Shown: positions 18,506 through 27,318 of the stretch, one piece after another
Layout: every line of letters begins with the position of its first letter
Position numbering within the stretch: position 1 is the stretch's first letter
Source: an uncultured Collinsella sp.
Lineage (GTDB): Bacteria > Actinomycetota > Coriobacteriia > Coriobacteriales > Coriobacteriaceae
Length of the DNA: 64,000 nt
Assembly (NCBI GenBank): GCA_902478545.1
Contig: CABSLA010000006.1
Location: 1 to 64,000 of the forward strand
Direction: 5' to 3'
Translations under genes and position numbers: made by a program
Notes under the pieces: model-generated
Seen by the model: only the letters and a program-made list of their open reading frames with translations
The model's database searches: none
Told to the model about the DNA's origin: nothing

Positions 18506-20302
18506 TTAAAGCCGCTGGTACACCGTAGCCACATGCTGTCCATCAAACCCAAACCCCCAGCGCATGCGGCCAACGCCGGGTCGCGGCACACGGATTTCGT
18601 CGATGCCGTCGCGCTCTATGTCGAGCAGCGCCTGCACGGCCAGCAATTCCAGGCCCAGCGCATCCACACCGGGGTCATACATCATGTTGATCGTTATCAG
18701 CGGACGTTCATCGAGCATACCGATCGTATCGGCTATGTCGAACGCGGCGCCCGTAGGAAAAACCTGGATGTCCCAGCGATCCGCGCCACACTTTCGCCTC
18801 GAAGCAGGATTGGCATAGCCCGGCAATCCAAAGCAGAGTCCTTGCAAGAGTAGGTGATATGGCAGCGGTGTATCTGGGTCGGTCGCACCGATTCCCGCAT
18901 CTCCCAAGATGCGGCTTAGCGCCCGCCTCACGGTATCCTCGTTCCCATGGCACAGCCCGTCGCGAAACGCATCGACGTCTCGAATGTCTTCTGCAGCGCA
19001 CTCAAACCACTCAATAATCACTAGACGCAAGGCCTGGCGAAGCTCGTTATTGGGCAATCGCAAAGCACGGAAGCGATCGCCATGCTCTGGCTCCTCAGTC
19101 ATATCCGTCGTGAGAAAACCGGACAGATACAGCGCTGTCCACATGCCATCGTCAGGCGAGACATCTGGCTCTGCAGTGCCCAAACAAAGCGGGGCCTCAG
19201 CGCACCCATGGGCCTCGAGCAAATCAAACAAGACCGAAAGGCGGTCGAGATTCCACCCGGCAACTACCCTACTCAGGCAATCGGCATATCCATACAGATC
19301 GGCACGCACAGGCGCCGTGCAGCCTCGGCCCAGAAAACCGATCACACGCTCTGGACTCGAGCAATAGGCCCTGCCAAACCGATACCCCTCGAGCCATTCA
19401 CGCGCATCATTCAGGTATTCCTCGCGCCCAGCATGATTCAAAAGAGCCTCGGCCTCGGCATCCGAAAAGCCGAACCAACGGTCACACCAGGTCGAAAGCG
19501 GCGTCGACAGACAATACGAGCAGCAGTGCAAAGAAAGCGCCGCTTCGGCAGGGCCGGGACACTCCCCCATCAAACACGTCAGCCGCAACGAATCGCGCGC
19601 AGCAGCAATGGCGTCGAACAGCACGCGATCGAATAGATCTGCCGGATCGGCGCCGGAAGCGTCCCTCGCGCTCGCACGGCAAGAGCACGCCCCATCGTAC
19701 CCATCAACGAGCAATACAACCTGCTCATCGTAGGCAATCTCCAGCAGCTCTATGAGCACACCGAGCACCGAGTCAACCTCGTCCGCGCTCGCCACGCCAC
19801 GCGCGACACGTTCGACGTGACGCACCTTATCTCGAGCTAAATCCGGAGCCTCCAAGAGCGCCAACAAGCGAGCGCACTCGCCCGAAAGGGCATCGCGCAC
19901 GACGCCGGCAACAGCGGGGCCACGCCTCGCAGCGCCAGAAAAGTCCAGCGATATCACCGGATAGCAAGCGTACTCATCCCGATAGCGCCCGCCGTCCGCA
20001 TCCCAAATCTGAGCATCGGCAAACGAGATCCGACCGGTGCGACCGACCGCTGGACGCTCCAGAAAAGCCCTGAGCATCGACAAGTTCATGCTCTTGCCAA
20101 AACCCTCGGGTCGACAGCACACCACAACGGACGCGTCGCAGTCCAACACATCGGCAATAAACATGGTCTTGTCGACCAGCGTGCAGCAACCAAGAGCCTC
20201 CGCATAGTCGTGCATGCCAATGGGCAAAGCCGCATCGTCGGCACAGCCGATCAAGCGCACGCCAAAGCCAGCAGCACAATCAACATTTGCCTGTTCAGAC
20301 AC
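18506..20302 (-). CDS. AAA-ATPase-like / PD-(D/E)XK nuclease superfamily protein
   Basis: 598 residues. It matches the AAA-ATPase_like plus PD-(D/E)XK group often annotated as 'ATP-binding protein' in gut anaerobes. The N-terminal block has LVDKTMFIADVLD, the degenerate P-loop RPEGFGKSMNLSML, and ISFADAQIW. A C-terminal domain of about 120 residues would correspond to the nuclease-like part, but I cannot pick out an intact D...ExK. The start is a GTG with AGGGGG nine nt upstream; an upstream ATG at 20434 would add 44 residues unlike the family. It converges with the GlfT-like gene. The biological role of the family is not settled. Confidence 0.72.
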   Translation of the reverse strand: MSEQANVDCAAGFGVRLIGCADDAALPIGMHDYAEALGCCTLVDKTMFIADVLDCDASVVVCCRPEGFGKSMNLSMLRAFLERPAVGRTGRISFADAQIWDADGGRYRDEYACYPVISLDFSGAARRGPAVAGVVRDALSGECARLLALLEAPDLARDKVRHVERVARGVASADEVDSVLGVLIELLEIAYDEQVVLLVDGYDGACSCRASARDASGADPADLFDRVLFDAIAAARDSLRLTCLMGECPGPAEAALSLHCCSYCLSTPLSTWCDRWFGFSDAEAEALLNHAGREEYLNDAREWLEGYRFGRAYCSSPERVIGFLGRGCTAPVRADLYGYADCLSRVVAGWNLDRLSVLFDLLEAHGCAEAPLCLGTAEPDVSPDDGMWTALYLSGFLTTDMTEEPEHGDRFRALRLPNNELRQALRLVIIEWFECAAEDIRDVDAFRDGLCHGNEDTVRRALSRILGDAGIGATDPDTPLPYHLLLQGLCFGLPGYANPASRRKCGADRWDIQVFPTGAAFDIADTIGMLDERPLITINMMYDPGVDALGLELLAVQALLDIERDGIDEIRVPRPGVGRMRWGFGFDGQHVATVYQRL

Positions 20303-20440
20303 CAAAACGTTCCCCCTAAATCGCAGCACGATGCCAATTGTAATGACCGCATCGCATGTACCGATGTCGCCGCGCAAACATATCGGGCAACGGTAGTAAC
20401 AAGAGGTGTGAGGGGGCACAATTAATCGTTGCACAACAAA

Positions 20441-20474
20441 ACGGGGCCCGATACATTCGCACCGGACCCCGTCC
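20441..20474 (-). terminator. Terminator of the sortase-anchored protein gene
   Basis: On the minus strand ACGGGG and CCCCGT arms, separated by a GC-rich loop, are followed by TTTTG. It lies 31 nt past the stop codon. Confidence 0.65.
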
Positions 20475-20504
20475 CGACTATTTAGTTATCTGGCAACTAA
20501 GAGC

Positions 20505-22319
20505 CTACTCCCCCGAGTCGTCCTCCCCAGAAGCCTTCTTCTGCTGATCGAGCTTATACTTACCACTTACGATAGACGTAGCGCCCAGCGTGGCCAAGCT
20601 CGCGCTGGCAAGGCTCGCCATAACGATAAGGTCGCCCGTCTTGGGCATGTTACCGCCCGAAGTCTTAGTCGTTGTAGTGGTGGTTGTAGTGGTCACCGTC
20701 TTGGAGTCATTTTGCTCTTGGTTCTGGTTGTCGGTGTTGCCCTTACTGCTGTCCTCGCCCTGCTGCTTTCCGTCCTCGGTCTTGTCCTTGTTCTTGTCCT
20801 TCTCCTCAGATTCAGACTTCTTGTCCTCGTCCTTCTTCTGAGCGGACTTGTCGTCCTTCTCATCAGAGCTAGAACCCTTATCGGATTCAACCTTCTCGGA
20901 AGCCTTATCCTTGGAGTCGCCCTTTACGGCTTCGGTCTTTTCCGTGGAAGCCTGATCAGAGTTGTCCTTGTTCTGAGTCGAACCATTATTGACGCCAGCC
21001 ATCAGCGAAGAGCCCAGCGTAGAACCAAGCTGCTCGGAGAAAGAAGGCTTCTTGTCCGGCGAAGCAACGGGAGCGTCCGGCGCCTTATTCGAGTCGTCCT
21101 TGGAAGCATCGGAATCAGGGGTTGCGTCAGAGCCGGAGCCGTTGTTAGAGCCGGTGTCAACGGACGAATCGCTCGAGCCGGTAGATGAGTTAGAGGTGTC
21201 AGCGCCGGTCGAACCAGAAGCGTCGCTGTCCGTATTGCCGGCAGAGCTTGAAGACGAATCGCCCGCAGCAGAGCCGTTCGAATTGGAGCCGTTCGAGGTA
21301 GAGCCGTCGTTGGTAGTGCCACCAGCCGAGCCATTACCGTCAGCATCGGTCGAGGGCGTATCCATCCTGTCATCGTTGGGATCGTCACTCGAGTCGTCAT
21401 TCGAATCAGGTGTCGGCGAGGGCGCCGGTGTGGGCTCGGGCTGCACGGGCGTCGCAGCGGCTGCCTCGTCCTCGGCGATATAAGCCAAGCAGTCCTTCAG
21501 CTCATTCTTATAACGATTCTTCCAGCCCTCATGATACTGGGGCTGGCTTGCATACTTGGTCGCCACGTTATTGACCACGCTGTTGGAAAGCGCCGTCACA
21601 AACTCGCGGTCCGTCATGCTGTTGGAAAGGTTTGCCCAGCGGAAAAAGTCCTGGCAGCCACCGGTGCCGCACATATTGGTGATACTCCACACCATACCCT
21701 TGACGCAGTCGGCACGGCCGGAAATGTCAATACCAAGGGCGCTCTTGAGCCACGCCTCGGTCACCGCATAGTACGAGTTATACGCATACGCATCCTGTAG
21801 AGCCGAAAACTCAGCAGGGTCGGCGTTATAAGCACCCTGGAAGGCCTCCTGCGCAATACGGCCCAGCTCGGTGAGCTGGCCGTTCGCATACATGGGGTTG
21901 TTCACGTTGGAAATCTCGCTGCCGCGATCGATCGCAGCCTTAAGCATGCCGTACTTAACAGAATCGTAGTTGTAGACCTGCTTCATAAACGGAACGAGCG
22001 ACCAACGACGGTCGAACTGGTAATAACCAAGCGCGTTGTAGCCGTCGCCATACGAAAAGCCCTGGTTATAGTTGCCGTGGCTCTCATATTTGGTGAAGTA
22101 CTTCATCTCGGCGGTCACGTTGACAAACGAAACACCCTGAACCGACCTCAGCACGCCCGAGAAGGACTGCTGGGTGTAAAGGCCCTTATCGATATCGGTG
22201 GCATCCGAGGCAACACCCGGCGTGGGCTCCTCGGCGGCGGCGGGCGCGGGTGCGGTAACGGCGCCAAACGAAAGCGCTAGCGTCAGGCCCGCCACAATCG
22301 CGGAATGCTTGGGCTGCAT
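20505..22319 (-). CDS. Cell-wall-anchored protein with lysozyme-like N-terminal domain
   Basis: 604 residues. A signal peptide (to about residue 29, AAAEE) is followed by a 230-residue domain with KYESHGNYNQGFSYGDGYN and LGYYQFDRR. Its Glu and YYQFD pattern resembles lysozyme-like domains of phage-tail or wall hydrolases in related bacteria. From about 250 to 560 the chain is a long hydrophilic Ser/Asp/Lys/Glu-rich stalk. It ends with a Thr run, a sortase-type MPKTG motif, one membrane helix and a Lys-containing tail. The protein should be linked to the wall and display its N-terminal domain. A GGGAGGA site precedes the ATG. The catalytic role is inferred and unproven. Confidence 0.78.
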   Translation of the reverse strand: MQPKHSAIVAGLTLALSFGAVTAPAPAAAEEPTPGVASDATDIDKGLYTQQSFSGVLRSVQGVSFVNVTAEMKYFTKYESHGNYNQGFSYGDGYNALGYYQFDRRWSLVPFMKQVYNYDSVKYGMLKAAIDRGSEISNVNNPMYANGQLTELGRIAQEAFQGAYNADPAEFSALQDAYAYNSYYAVTEAWLKSALGIDISGRADCVKGMVWSITNMCGTGGCQDFFRWANLSNSMTDREFVTALSNSVVNNVATKYASQPQYHEGWKNRYKNELKDCLAYIAEDEAAAATPVQPEPTPAPSPTPDSNDDSSDDPNDDRMDTPSTDADGNGSAGGTTNDGSTSNGSNSNGSAAGDSSSSSAGNTDSDASGSTGADTSNSSTGSSDSSVDTGSNNGSGSDATPDSDASKDDSNKAPDAPVASPDKKPSFSEQLGSTLGSSLMAGVNNGSTQNKDNSDQASTEKTEAVKGDSKDKASEKVESDKGSSSDEKDDKSAQKKDEDKKSESEEKDKNKDKTEDGKQQGEDSSKGNTDNQNQEQNDSKTVTTTTTTTTTKTSGGNMPKTGDLIVMASLASASLATLGATSIVSGKYKLDQQKKASGEDDSGE

Positions 22320-22432
22320 AAAATCCTCCCTGCATTGGTGTAGTTAAAGTTCAGTTTGCAAAGATAAAAATAAGTATTGCAGCTCGCCCGTTGTTACACA
22401 ACAACCCCTCGGTAAACGGCAACAACCCTCCG

Positions 22433-22468
22433 CGAAATCTTAAGGAATTACGAAATCTTAAGGAATTA
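22433..22468. repeat. 18-bp direct repeat at the 3' end of the HEPN gene
   Basis: CGAAATCTTAAGGAATTA occurs twice head to tail (22433-22450 and 22451-22468). The second copy contains the stop codon of the HEPN gene. It looks like a small slippage duplication just after the coding sequence. Confidence 0.8.
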
Positions 22469-22885
22469 AACAAACTGGTCGTCAGGCGCCAACAGAAGCT
22501 CGCCGTAACGCTCCATCAGCCCGTCCCTCAACTGGCAGAAAGCAGGGATATAGACGTCCAAGATGCGCTGAATCAAATCTTGAGCGAGCTTGTTGTCGTA
22601 GATATGGACATTCGTATTGCGGTCTCTGAGCATATCTAGCCAGGCTGCCTCATCAATAAAGTCGTAGAATCGGTAGGACTCCTTCAAGATGGCACGAGGA
22701 GACCCCGACGCGGCAAGCGTGGCACCCTCATACTCGAGCAGACGTTTAAGGAGCTTCCAACTCAGTTCAAATTGAAGATTGAACTTATTAATCAATCCAC
22801 TCTGAACAAAATCATTGTTGAGATCCTGATTGGGCGCATCCTCAAGATTCGCCAAGGCGCTGGCAAAGTTCTCATATTTTTTCAT
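22466..22885 (-). CDS. HEPN-domain toxin-like partner (HI0074 family)
   Basis: 139 residues, all helical, of the nucleotidyltransferase substrate-binding (HI0074) family. It has FELSWKLLKRLLEYEG, ILKESYRFYDFID and, near residue 95, RNTNVH, the R-x4-H HEPN RNase motif. It overlaps the upstream MNT gene by 14 nt, so the two are co-translated. In studied MNT-HEPN pairs the HEPN protein is an RNase toxin and the nucleotidyltransferase silences it by AMPylation. This is known from other bacteria and is assumed here from the motifs. Confidence 0.78.
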   Translation of the reverse strand: MKKYENFASALANLEDAPNQDLNNDFVQSGLINKFNLQFELSWKLLKRLLEYEGATLAASGSPRAILKESYRFYDFIDEAAWLDMLRDRNTNVHIYDNKLAQDLIQRILDVYIPAFCQLRDGLMERYGELLLAPDDQFV

Positions 22886-23159
22886 ACAGAATCACACCAT
22901 CCCTGGCAATTTCATCGAGCAATTGCTGTGATAAGGACTCATCGAGATTGACGACATCTACATCCAATAGAGTATCAAGACGCTCCTCGATCAAATATGA
23001 CAACCGACCGAAATCCCGGCAACCTGTTACGGCGATGTCAATATCGCTCTTAGGCAAGTTGTCGCCTCGAGCGCGAGACCCAAACAGCACGACCTTCTCG
23101 GCGTTACATTCCCGAGCAAAATCTTCGATTTGCTTATACACCTTGTCGAGAGATGCCAT
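22872..23159 (-). CDS. MNT-type minimal nucleotidyltransferase (antitoxin)
   Basis: 95 residues with the polymerase-beta fold signature VVLFGSRARGDNLPKSDIDIAV: the G-S motif and the Asp-x-Asp pair for metal are intact. It pairs with the overlapping HEPN gene. The ATG lies 8 nt after the stop codon of the Rrf2 regulator gene, with no terminator between. The pair is therefore probably transcribed from the rrf2 promoter. The likely function is adenylylation of the HEPN toxin. Confidence 0.8.
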   Translation of the reverse strand: MASLDKVYKQIEDFARECNAEKVVLFGSRARGDNLPKSDIDIAVTGCRDFGRLSYLIEERLDTLLDVDVVNLDESLSQQLLDEIARDGVILYEKI

Positions 23160-23167
23160 TTGCAGCC

Positions 23168-23599
23168 CTACAGCTTAATCTCAAAGTTGATCTCGGGGAC
23201 GGCGGCTAGGTCGGCCAACGTCACGCCGTCGACGTACTTTTCGATCACGTCGTCCAGACCGCGCCAGAACTTGACCGTTGAGCACAGATCACTGCGGGTG
23301 CAGCTGTTGTCGATGCCATCGCACGCCACCGGAGCCGTGCTGCCCTCGACGGCACGCAGGATGTCGCCGGCGCGCACCTCGGCCGGGTCCTTCGCCATCA
23401 TGTAGCCGCCGCCCTTACCGCGCACGCTCCTAAGCAGGCCCGCCTTCATGAGCGGACGAACCAGCTGCTCCAAATACTTTTGTGAAATATGCTCGCGGTC
23501 AGCGACCTCGCGAAGGGCAATCTTGCCCTCGGCGTCACCAAGCGCTGCGATATAGATCATCAGACGGAGGGCATAGCGGCCCTTAGAAGAAATGAGCAT
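23168..23599 (-). CDS. Rrf2-family Fe-S responsive transcriptional regulator
   Basis: 143 residues beginning MLISSKGRYALRLMIYIA, the standard Rrf2/IscR/SufR start; a longer frame from 23650 has no family likeness in its first 17 residues. The winged HTH is at about 10-65 (ISQKYLEQLVRPLMKAGLL, GKGGGYMMAK). Three cysteines (ACDGIDNSCTRSDLC) sit where IscR-type proteins bind a [2Fe-2S] cluster. It is divergent from sufC, with an inverted repeat in the shared intergenic region, so it is very probably the repressor of the SUF operon and senses cluster supply. Confidence 0.85.
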   Translation of the reverse strand: MLISSKGRYALRLMIYIAALGDAEGKIALREVADREHISQKYLEQLVRPLMKAGLLRSVRGKGGGYMMAKDPAEVRAGDILRAVEGSTAPVACDGIDNSCTRSDLCSTVKFWRGLDDVIEKYVDGVTLADLAAVPEINFEIKL

Positions 23600-23632
23600 A
23601 CCTACCCTCTCATCGTAGCCGAGACAAAATAC

Positions 23633-23679
23633 CAGGCTTGTTTGTCCCAAATCTTATGCACGCGGGGCAAACAAGCCTG
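23633..23679. promoter_or_regulatory. 12-bp inverted repeat in the rrf2-suf intergenic region
   Basis: Perfect arms CAGGCTTGTTTG (23633-23644) and CAAACAAGCCTG (23668-23679), spaced by 23 nt, lie 34 nt upstream of rrf2. They could be an operator or a leader hairpin of the rrf2 transcript. Confidence 0.55.
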
Positions 23680-23713
23680 ATTATTATGTCCCACATCTAA
23701 AAAGTCGAGTGGA

Positions 23714-23737
23714 TTAGTCGGGTTTTCCCTTGACTAA
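23714..23737 (+). promoter_or_regulatory. Probable Rrf2 operator overlapping the suf -35 box
   Basis: TTAGTC (23714-23719) and GACTAA (23732-23737) are exact inverted arms. The right arm overlaps TTGACT (23730-23735), a good -35 box, with TAACTT (23752-23757) 16 nt downstream as a weak -10. A repressor bound to the arms would block RNA polymerase. The pairing with the neighbouring Rrf2 protein is inferred. Confidence 0.5.
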
Positions 23738-23821
23738 CGCCGAACCCATAGTAACTTTATTCCGAGAAGATTCCTAGGGTTTAGTACACCTATGAGTACA
23801 CCATATACAGAGAGGGACAGC

Positions 23822-24622
23822 ATGAGCGCAAATCCGCTGCTTTCCATCGAAGGTCTGACCGCCTCCGTGGACGAGAAGACCATCCTCCACAACGTCAACC
23901 TCAACGTCGCCGCCGGCGAGACCCACGTTCTGATGGGACCCAACGGTGCCGGCAAGTCCACCCTCGGCCACCTGGTCATGGGCGACCCCGTTTACACGGT
24001 CAACGACGGCCGCATCGTCTTTGACGGCCAGGACATCACCGAGCTCACCACCGACAAGCGTTCGCGCGCCGGCCTGTTCCTGAGCTTCCAGGCCCCGGTC
24101 GAGATCCCAGGCGTGCCGCTGTCGAGCTTTTTGCGTGCCAGCATCGCCGGCCGTCCCGGCCTGGAGATGAAGGGCAAGGAATTCCGCCGTCGCGTCAAGG
24201 AGCTCGCGGCCGAGCTCAACATGGATACCGCCTACCTCAACCGCGAGTTGGGCGTAGGCTTCTCGGGCGGCGAGAAGAAGAAGGTCGAGATGCTCCAGCT
24301 TCTGCTGCTGCAGCCCAAACTCGCCATCCTGGACGAGACCGACTCAGGCCTGGACGTCGACGCCCTGTCCACCGTCAGCCACGGCATGGACGCGTACCGC
24401 AAAAGCTGCGACGGCTCCATGCTCATCATCACGCACAACACGCGCATCTTGGAGCACCTGGATGTCGACCGCGTCCACGTTATGGTCAAGGGCAACATCG
24501 TGCGCGAGGACGATGCCTCGCTCATCCCCTGGATCGACAAGAATGGTTTTGAGACCTTCGAGCGCGAGGCCGCCGAGCAGCGCACCCAGGCCGAGGCCGC
24601 CGCTGCCGAGCAGCAGGCGTAA
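23822..24622 (+). CDS. sufC: Fe-S cluster assembly ATPase SufC
   Basis: 266 residues of an ABC-type ATPase: Walker A GPNGAGKST, signature FSGGEKKKVEM, Walker B LAILDETDSGLDVDAL and switch His in IITHNTR. SufC binds SufB and SufD and drives assembly of Fe-S clusters on the complex in the cytosol. The ATG at 23822 is preferred over that at 23792 because GAGAGGG sits just before it and homologues begin near PLLSIEGL. It is the first gene of sufCBDSU, 12 nt before sufB. Confidence 0.93.
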   Translation: MSANPLLSIEGLTASVDEKTILHNVNLNVAAGETHVLMGPNGAGKSTLGHLVMGDPVYTVNDGRIVFDGQDITELTTDKRSRAGLFLSFQAPVEIPGVPLSSFLRASIAGRPGLEMKGKEFRRRVKELAAELNMDTAYLNRELGVGFSGGEKKKVEMLQLLLLQPKLAILDETDSGLDVDALSTVSHGMDAYRKSCDGSMLIITHNTRILEHLDVDRVHVMVKGNIVREDDASLIPWIDKNGFETFEREAAEQRTQAEAAAAEQQA

Positions 24623-24634
24623 AGGGGCGACGCA

Positions 24635-26047
24635 ATGACCAAGAACCGCACCGAGGTCGCGGACATCGACCGCAGCCTCTACGACTTCACCTATGGCGAG
24701 GAGGGATTCGAGCGCCTCGACGCCGGCATCACGCCCGACATCGTGCGCGAGATCAGCGCAAAGAAGGACGAGCCGCAGTGGATGCTCGACCTGCGCCTCA
24801 AGTCCCTCGAGATCTTCAACCGCTTCCCCGACCCGACGTGGGGTCCCTCCATCGAGGGCCTGGACATGGACAACATCGTCACCTACGTCAAGCCCAACAC
24901 CGACCAAAAGCACGACTGGGAGTCGGTGCCCGACGACATCAAGAACACCTTTGAGCGCCTGGGTATCCCCGAGGCCGAGCGCAGCTACCTAGCGGGTGTC
25001 GGCGCGCAGTACGACTCCGAGCTGGTCTACCACAACATGCAGGACACGGCGTCCAAGATGGGCATCGTCTACTCCGGTATTGAGGAAGCCCTGCATGACC
25101 CGCAGTGGGAGCCGCTCATCCACGAGAAGTTTATGACGCTCATCCCGCCCACCGACCACAAGTTTGCGGCCCTGCACGGCGCCGTGTGGTCGGGCGGCTC
25201 GTTTGTCTACGTGCCCAAGGGCACCAAGTTGGACTTCCCGCTGCAGAGCTACTTCCGCCTTAACGCCAAGGGCGCCGGCCAGTTTGAGCACACGCTCATC
25301 ATCGTCGAGGACGATGCCGACCTGCACTTCATTGAGGGTTGCTCCGCGCCCAAGTACAACGTGGCCAACCTCCACGCCGGCGCCGTCGAGCTCTTTGTGG
25401 GCAAGCGTGCGCACCTGCGCTACTCGACCATCGAGAACTGGTCCAAGAACATGTACAACCTCAACACCAAGCGTGCGCGCGTGGACGAGGACGGCGACAT
25501 CGAGTGGATCAGCGGCTCCTTCGGCAGCCACGTGGGCTACCTCTACCCCATGAGCGTGCTCAACGGCCGTCGCGCCCGCTCGAGCTTTACCGGCATCACC
25601 TTTGCCGGCGCCGGGCAGAACCTCGACACCGGCTGCAAGGTCGTGCTCAACGCGCCCGAGACCTCGGCAACCGTCGAAACCAAGGGCATCTCCAAGAGCG
25701 GCGGCATCCAGACCTTCCGCAGCTCTATCGTGGCGACACCCAAGGCCGAGGGCTCCAAGGCAACCGTGAGCTGCCAGTCGCTGATGCTCGACGACCAAAG
25801 CCGCTCCGACACTATTCCGGCCATGGACATCCGCGCCAAGAACGTCGACATCGGCCACGAGGCCACCATCGGCCGCATCGGCGACGATAAGGTGTTCTAC
25901 CTGATGAGCCGCGGTATCTCGGAGGAAGAAGCCCGTACCATGATCGTCAACGGCTTTGCCAACCCGGTCTCCAAGGAGCTGCCGCTGGAGTACGCCGTCG
26001 AGATGAACAACCTGATCAAGCTCGAGATGGAAGGAGCGATCGGATAA
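24635..26047 (+). CDS. sufB: Fe-S cluster assembly scaffold SufB
   Basis: 470 residues, full length for SufB. It shows SYLAGVGAQYDSE, YVPKGTKLDFPLQ, EGCSAP and, near the end, SLMLDDQSRSDTIPAMDI and RNVDIGHEATIGRI-like motifs. These belong to the right-handed beta-helix core where the nascent cluster forms. The product binds SufC and SufD. AAGGGGCG lies just upstream of the ATG. The stop TAA shares one base with the sufD start. Confidence 0.94.
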   Translation: MTKNRTEVADIDRSLYDFTYGEEGFERLDAGITPDIVREISAKKDEPQWMLDLRLKSLEIFNRFPDPTWGPSIEGLDMDNIVTYVKPNTDQKHDWESVPDDIKNTFERLGIPEAERSYLAGVGAQYDSELVYHNMQDTASKMGIVYSGIEEALHDPQWEPLIHEKFMTLIPPTDHKFAALHGAVWSGGSFVYVPKGTKLDFPLQSYFRLNAKGAGQFEHTLIIVEDDADLHFIEGCSAPKYNVANLHAGAVELFVGKRAHLRYSTIENWSKNMYNLNTKRARVDEDGDIEWISGSFGSHVGYLYPMSVLNGRRARSSFTGITFAGAGQNLDTGCKVVLNAPETSATVETKGISKSGGIQTFRSSIVATPKAEGSKATVSCQSLMLDDQSRSDTIPAMDIRAKNVDIGHEATIGRIGDDKVFYLMSRGISEEEARTMIVNGFANPVSKELPLEYAVEMNNLIKLEMEGAIG

Positions 26048-27318
26048 TGAAACAGGAAACCAACACCGCTGCTACCACGCTCGAGCAGGTCAACGCGATG
26101 CCGGCTGCCACTTGGGGCTGGCTGAAGATGAATCAGACCAAGCTCGAGCTCTCTGACGAGCTTGCCGCCGCTCCCACCGAGACCATTGAGGTCGAGGGCT
26201 TGGACGAGCAGTTTACCGGCGTGGCAGACGCGTTCGACGCCGCCATGGACGCCATGGCCGAGCGCTTCCCCGAGCGCCGTGCCTCCGCCCCCGGTGATGC
26301 CGCCGACCGCGCCCGCATCACGCCCGAGACCGAGCTCGACGTGCCCGCAACCTCCGTCTACCAGGCCGGCGCCATTAAGCTCGAGGAAGAGCTCTCCCCT
26401 GCTGAGGCCTTCGAAACCGGCATGGGTGAGGCTGCCTACGCCTACTTGGCCGAGCACGCTACCAAGCGCATCGTCATCGATGTGCCCGCATACAAGCACG
26501 CCACGGTTACCGTGCGCGTGAGCGGTGTCGATGCAGCCGCGGCCATCGCCGCCATCGACGTCGTCGCCCGTCCGCAGGCAACACTCGACCTGCGCATAGC
26601 CCTGGACTCCCCCGTCAACGGCCAGGGCGTCGTGGGCTCTGTGCTACGCGTGTGCGCTTACGAGTACGCCACCGTCAACGTAACCTGCACGCAGACGCTC
26701 GATGACAGCTGGATCGCACTCGATGACACCGGTCTATACCTAGACGAGGGCGCGCGCGTCAACGTGCAGCACACCGTCCTGGGTGCCGGTGCCAGCGCCA
26801 CCGGCCTCGCCGGCGACCTGCTGGGCGACACCGCCAAGGTGACCATCGATACCGATTACCTGGGCGCCCGCGAACAGGTGCGCGACTTTAACTACGAGCT
26901 GCGCCACCGCGGCCGCAAGACCGAGTGCGAGATCGACGCCAACGGCGTGCTGACCGGCACGTCCAAGAAGGTCTACCGCGGCACCATCGACCTCGTGCAC
27001 GGCTGCAAGGGCGCAACCGGCACCGAGCGCGAGACCGTGCTTTTGGCCAACAAGGGCGTCGACAACAAAACCGTCCCCGTCATCCTCTGCGACGAGGACG
27101 ACGTCGCCGGCAACCACGGCGCCACCATCGGTCACGTCCGCGACGAGCAGCTGTTCTACCTCGCCTGCCGCGGCCTTGACCAAAACGCCGCCGAGGACCT
27201 GTTCGTCCGTGCCAAGCTGGAGGACGCCGCGCTTTCCGCCACCGACGAGCGCACCCGCGCCGCCGTCGTCCGCCTGGGCAACAACCTGATCGACAACTTT
27301 GAAGAGGAGCTCGCATGA
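26047..27318 (+). CDS. sufD: Fe-S cluster assembly protein SufD
   Basis: 423 residues of the SufB/SufD (UPF0051) family, more diverged than SufB. The C-terminal half carries the beta-helix core with ELRHRGRKTECEID, KKVYRGTIDLVHGCKG and GNHGATIGHVRDEQLFYL. It forms the SufBC2D complex. The gene overlaps sufB by one base and sufS by four (ATGA), so the three are translationally coupled. SufD is needed for iron entry in studied systems. Confidence 0.9.
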   Translation: MKQETNTAATTLEQVNAMPAATWGWLKMNQTKLELSDELAAAPTETIEVEGLDEQFTGVADAFDAAMDAMAERFPERRASAPGDAADRARITPETELDVPATSVYQAGAIKLEEELSPAEAFETGMGEAAYAYLAEHATKRIVIDVPAYKHATVTVRVSGVDAAAAIAAIDVVARPQATLDLRIALDSPVNGQGVVGSVLRVCAYEYATVNVTCTQTLDDSWIALDDTGLYLDEGARVNVQHTVLGAGASATGLAGDLLGDTAKVTIDTDYLGAREQVRDFNYELRHRGRKTECEIDANGVLTGTSKKVYRGTIDLVHGCKGATGTERETVLLANKGVDNKTVPVILCDEDDVAGNHGATIGHVRDEQLFYLACRGLDQNAAEDLFVRAKLEDAALSATDERTRAAVVRLGNNLIDNFEEELA

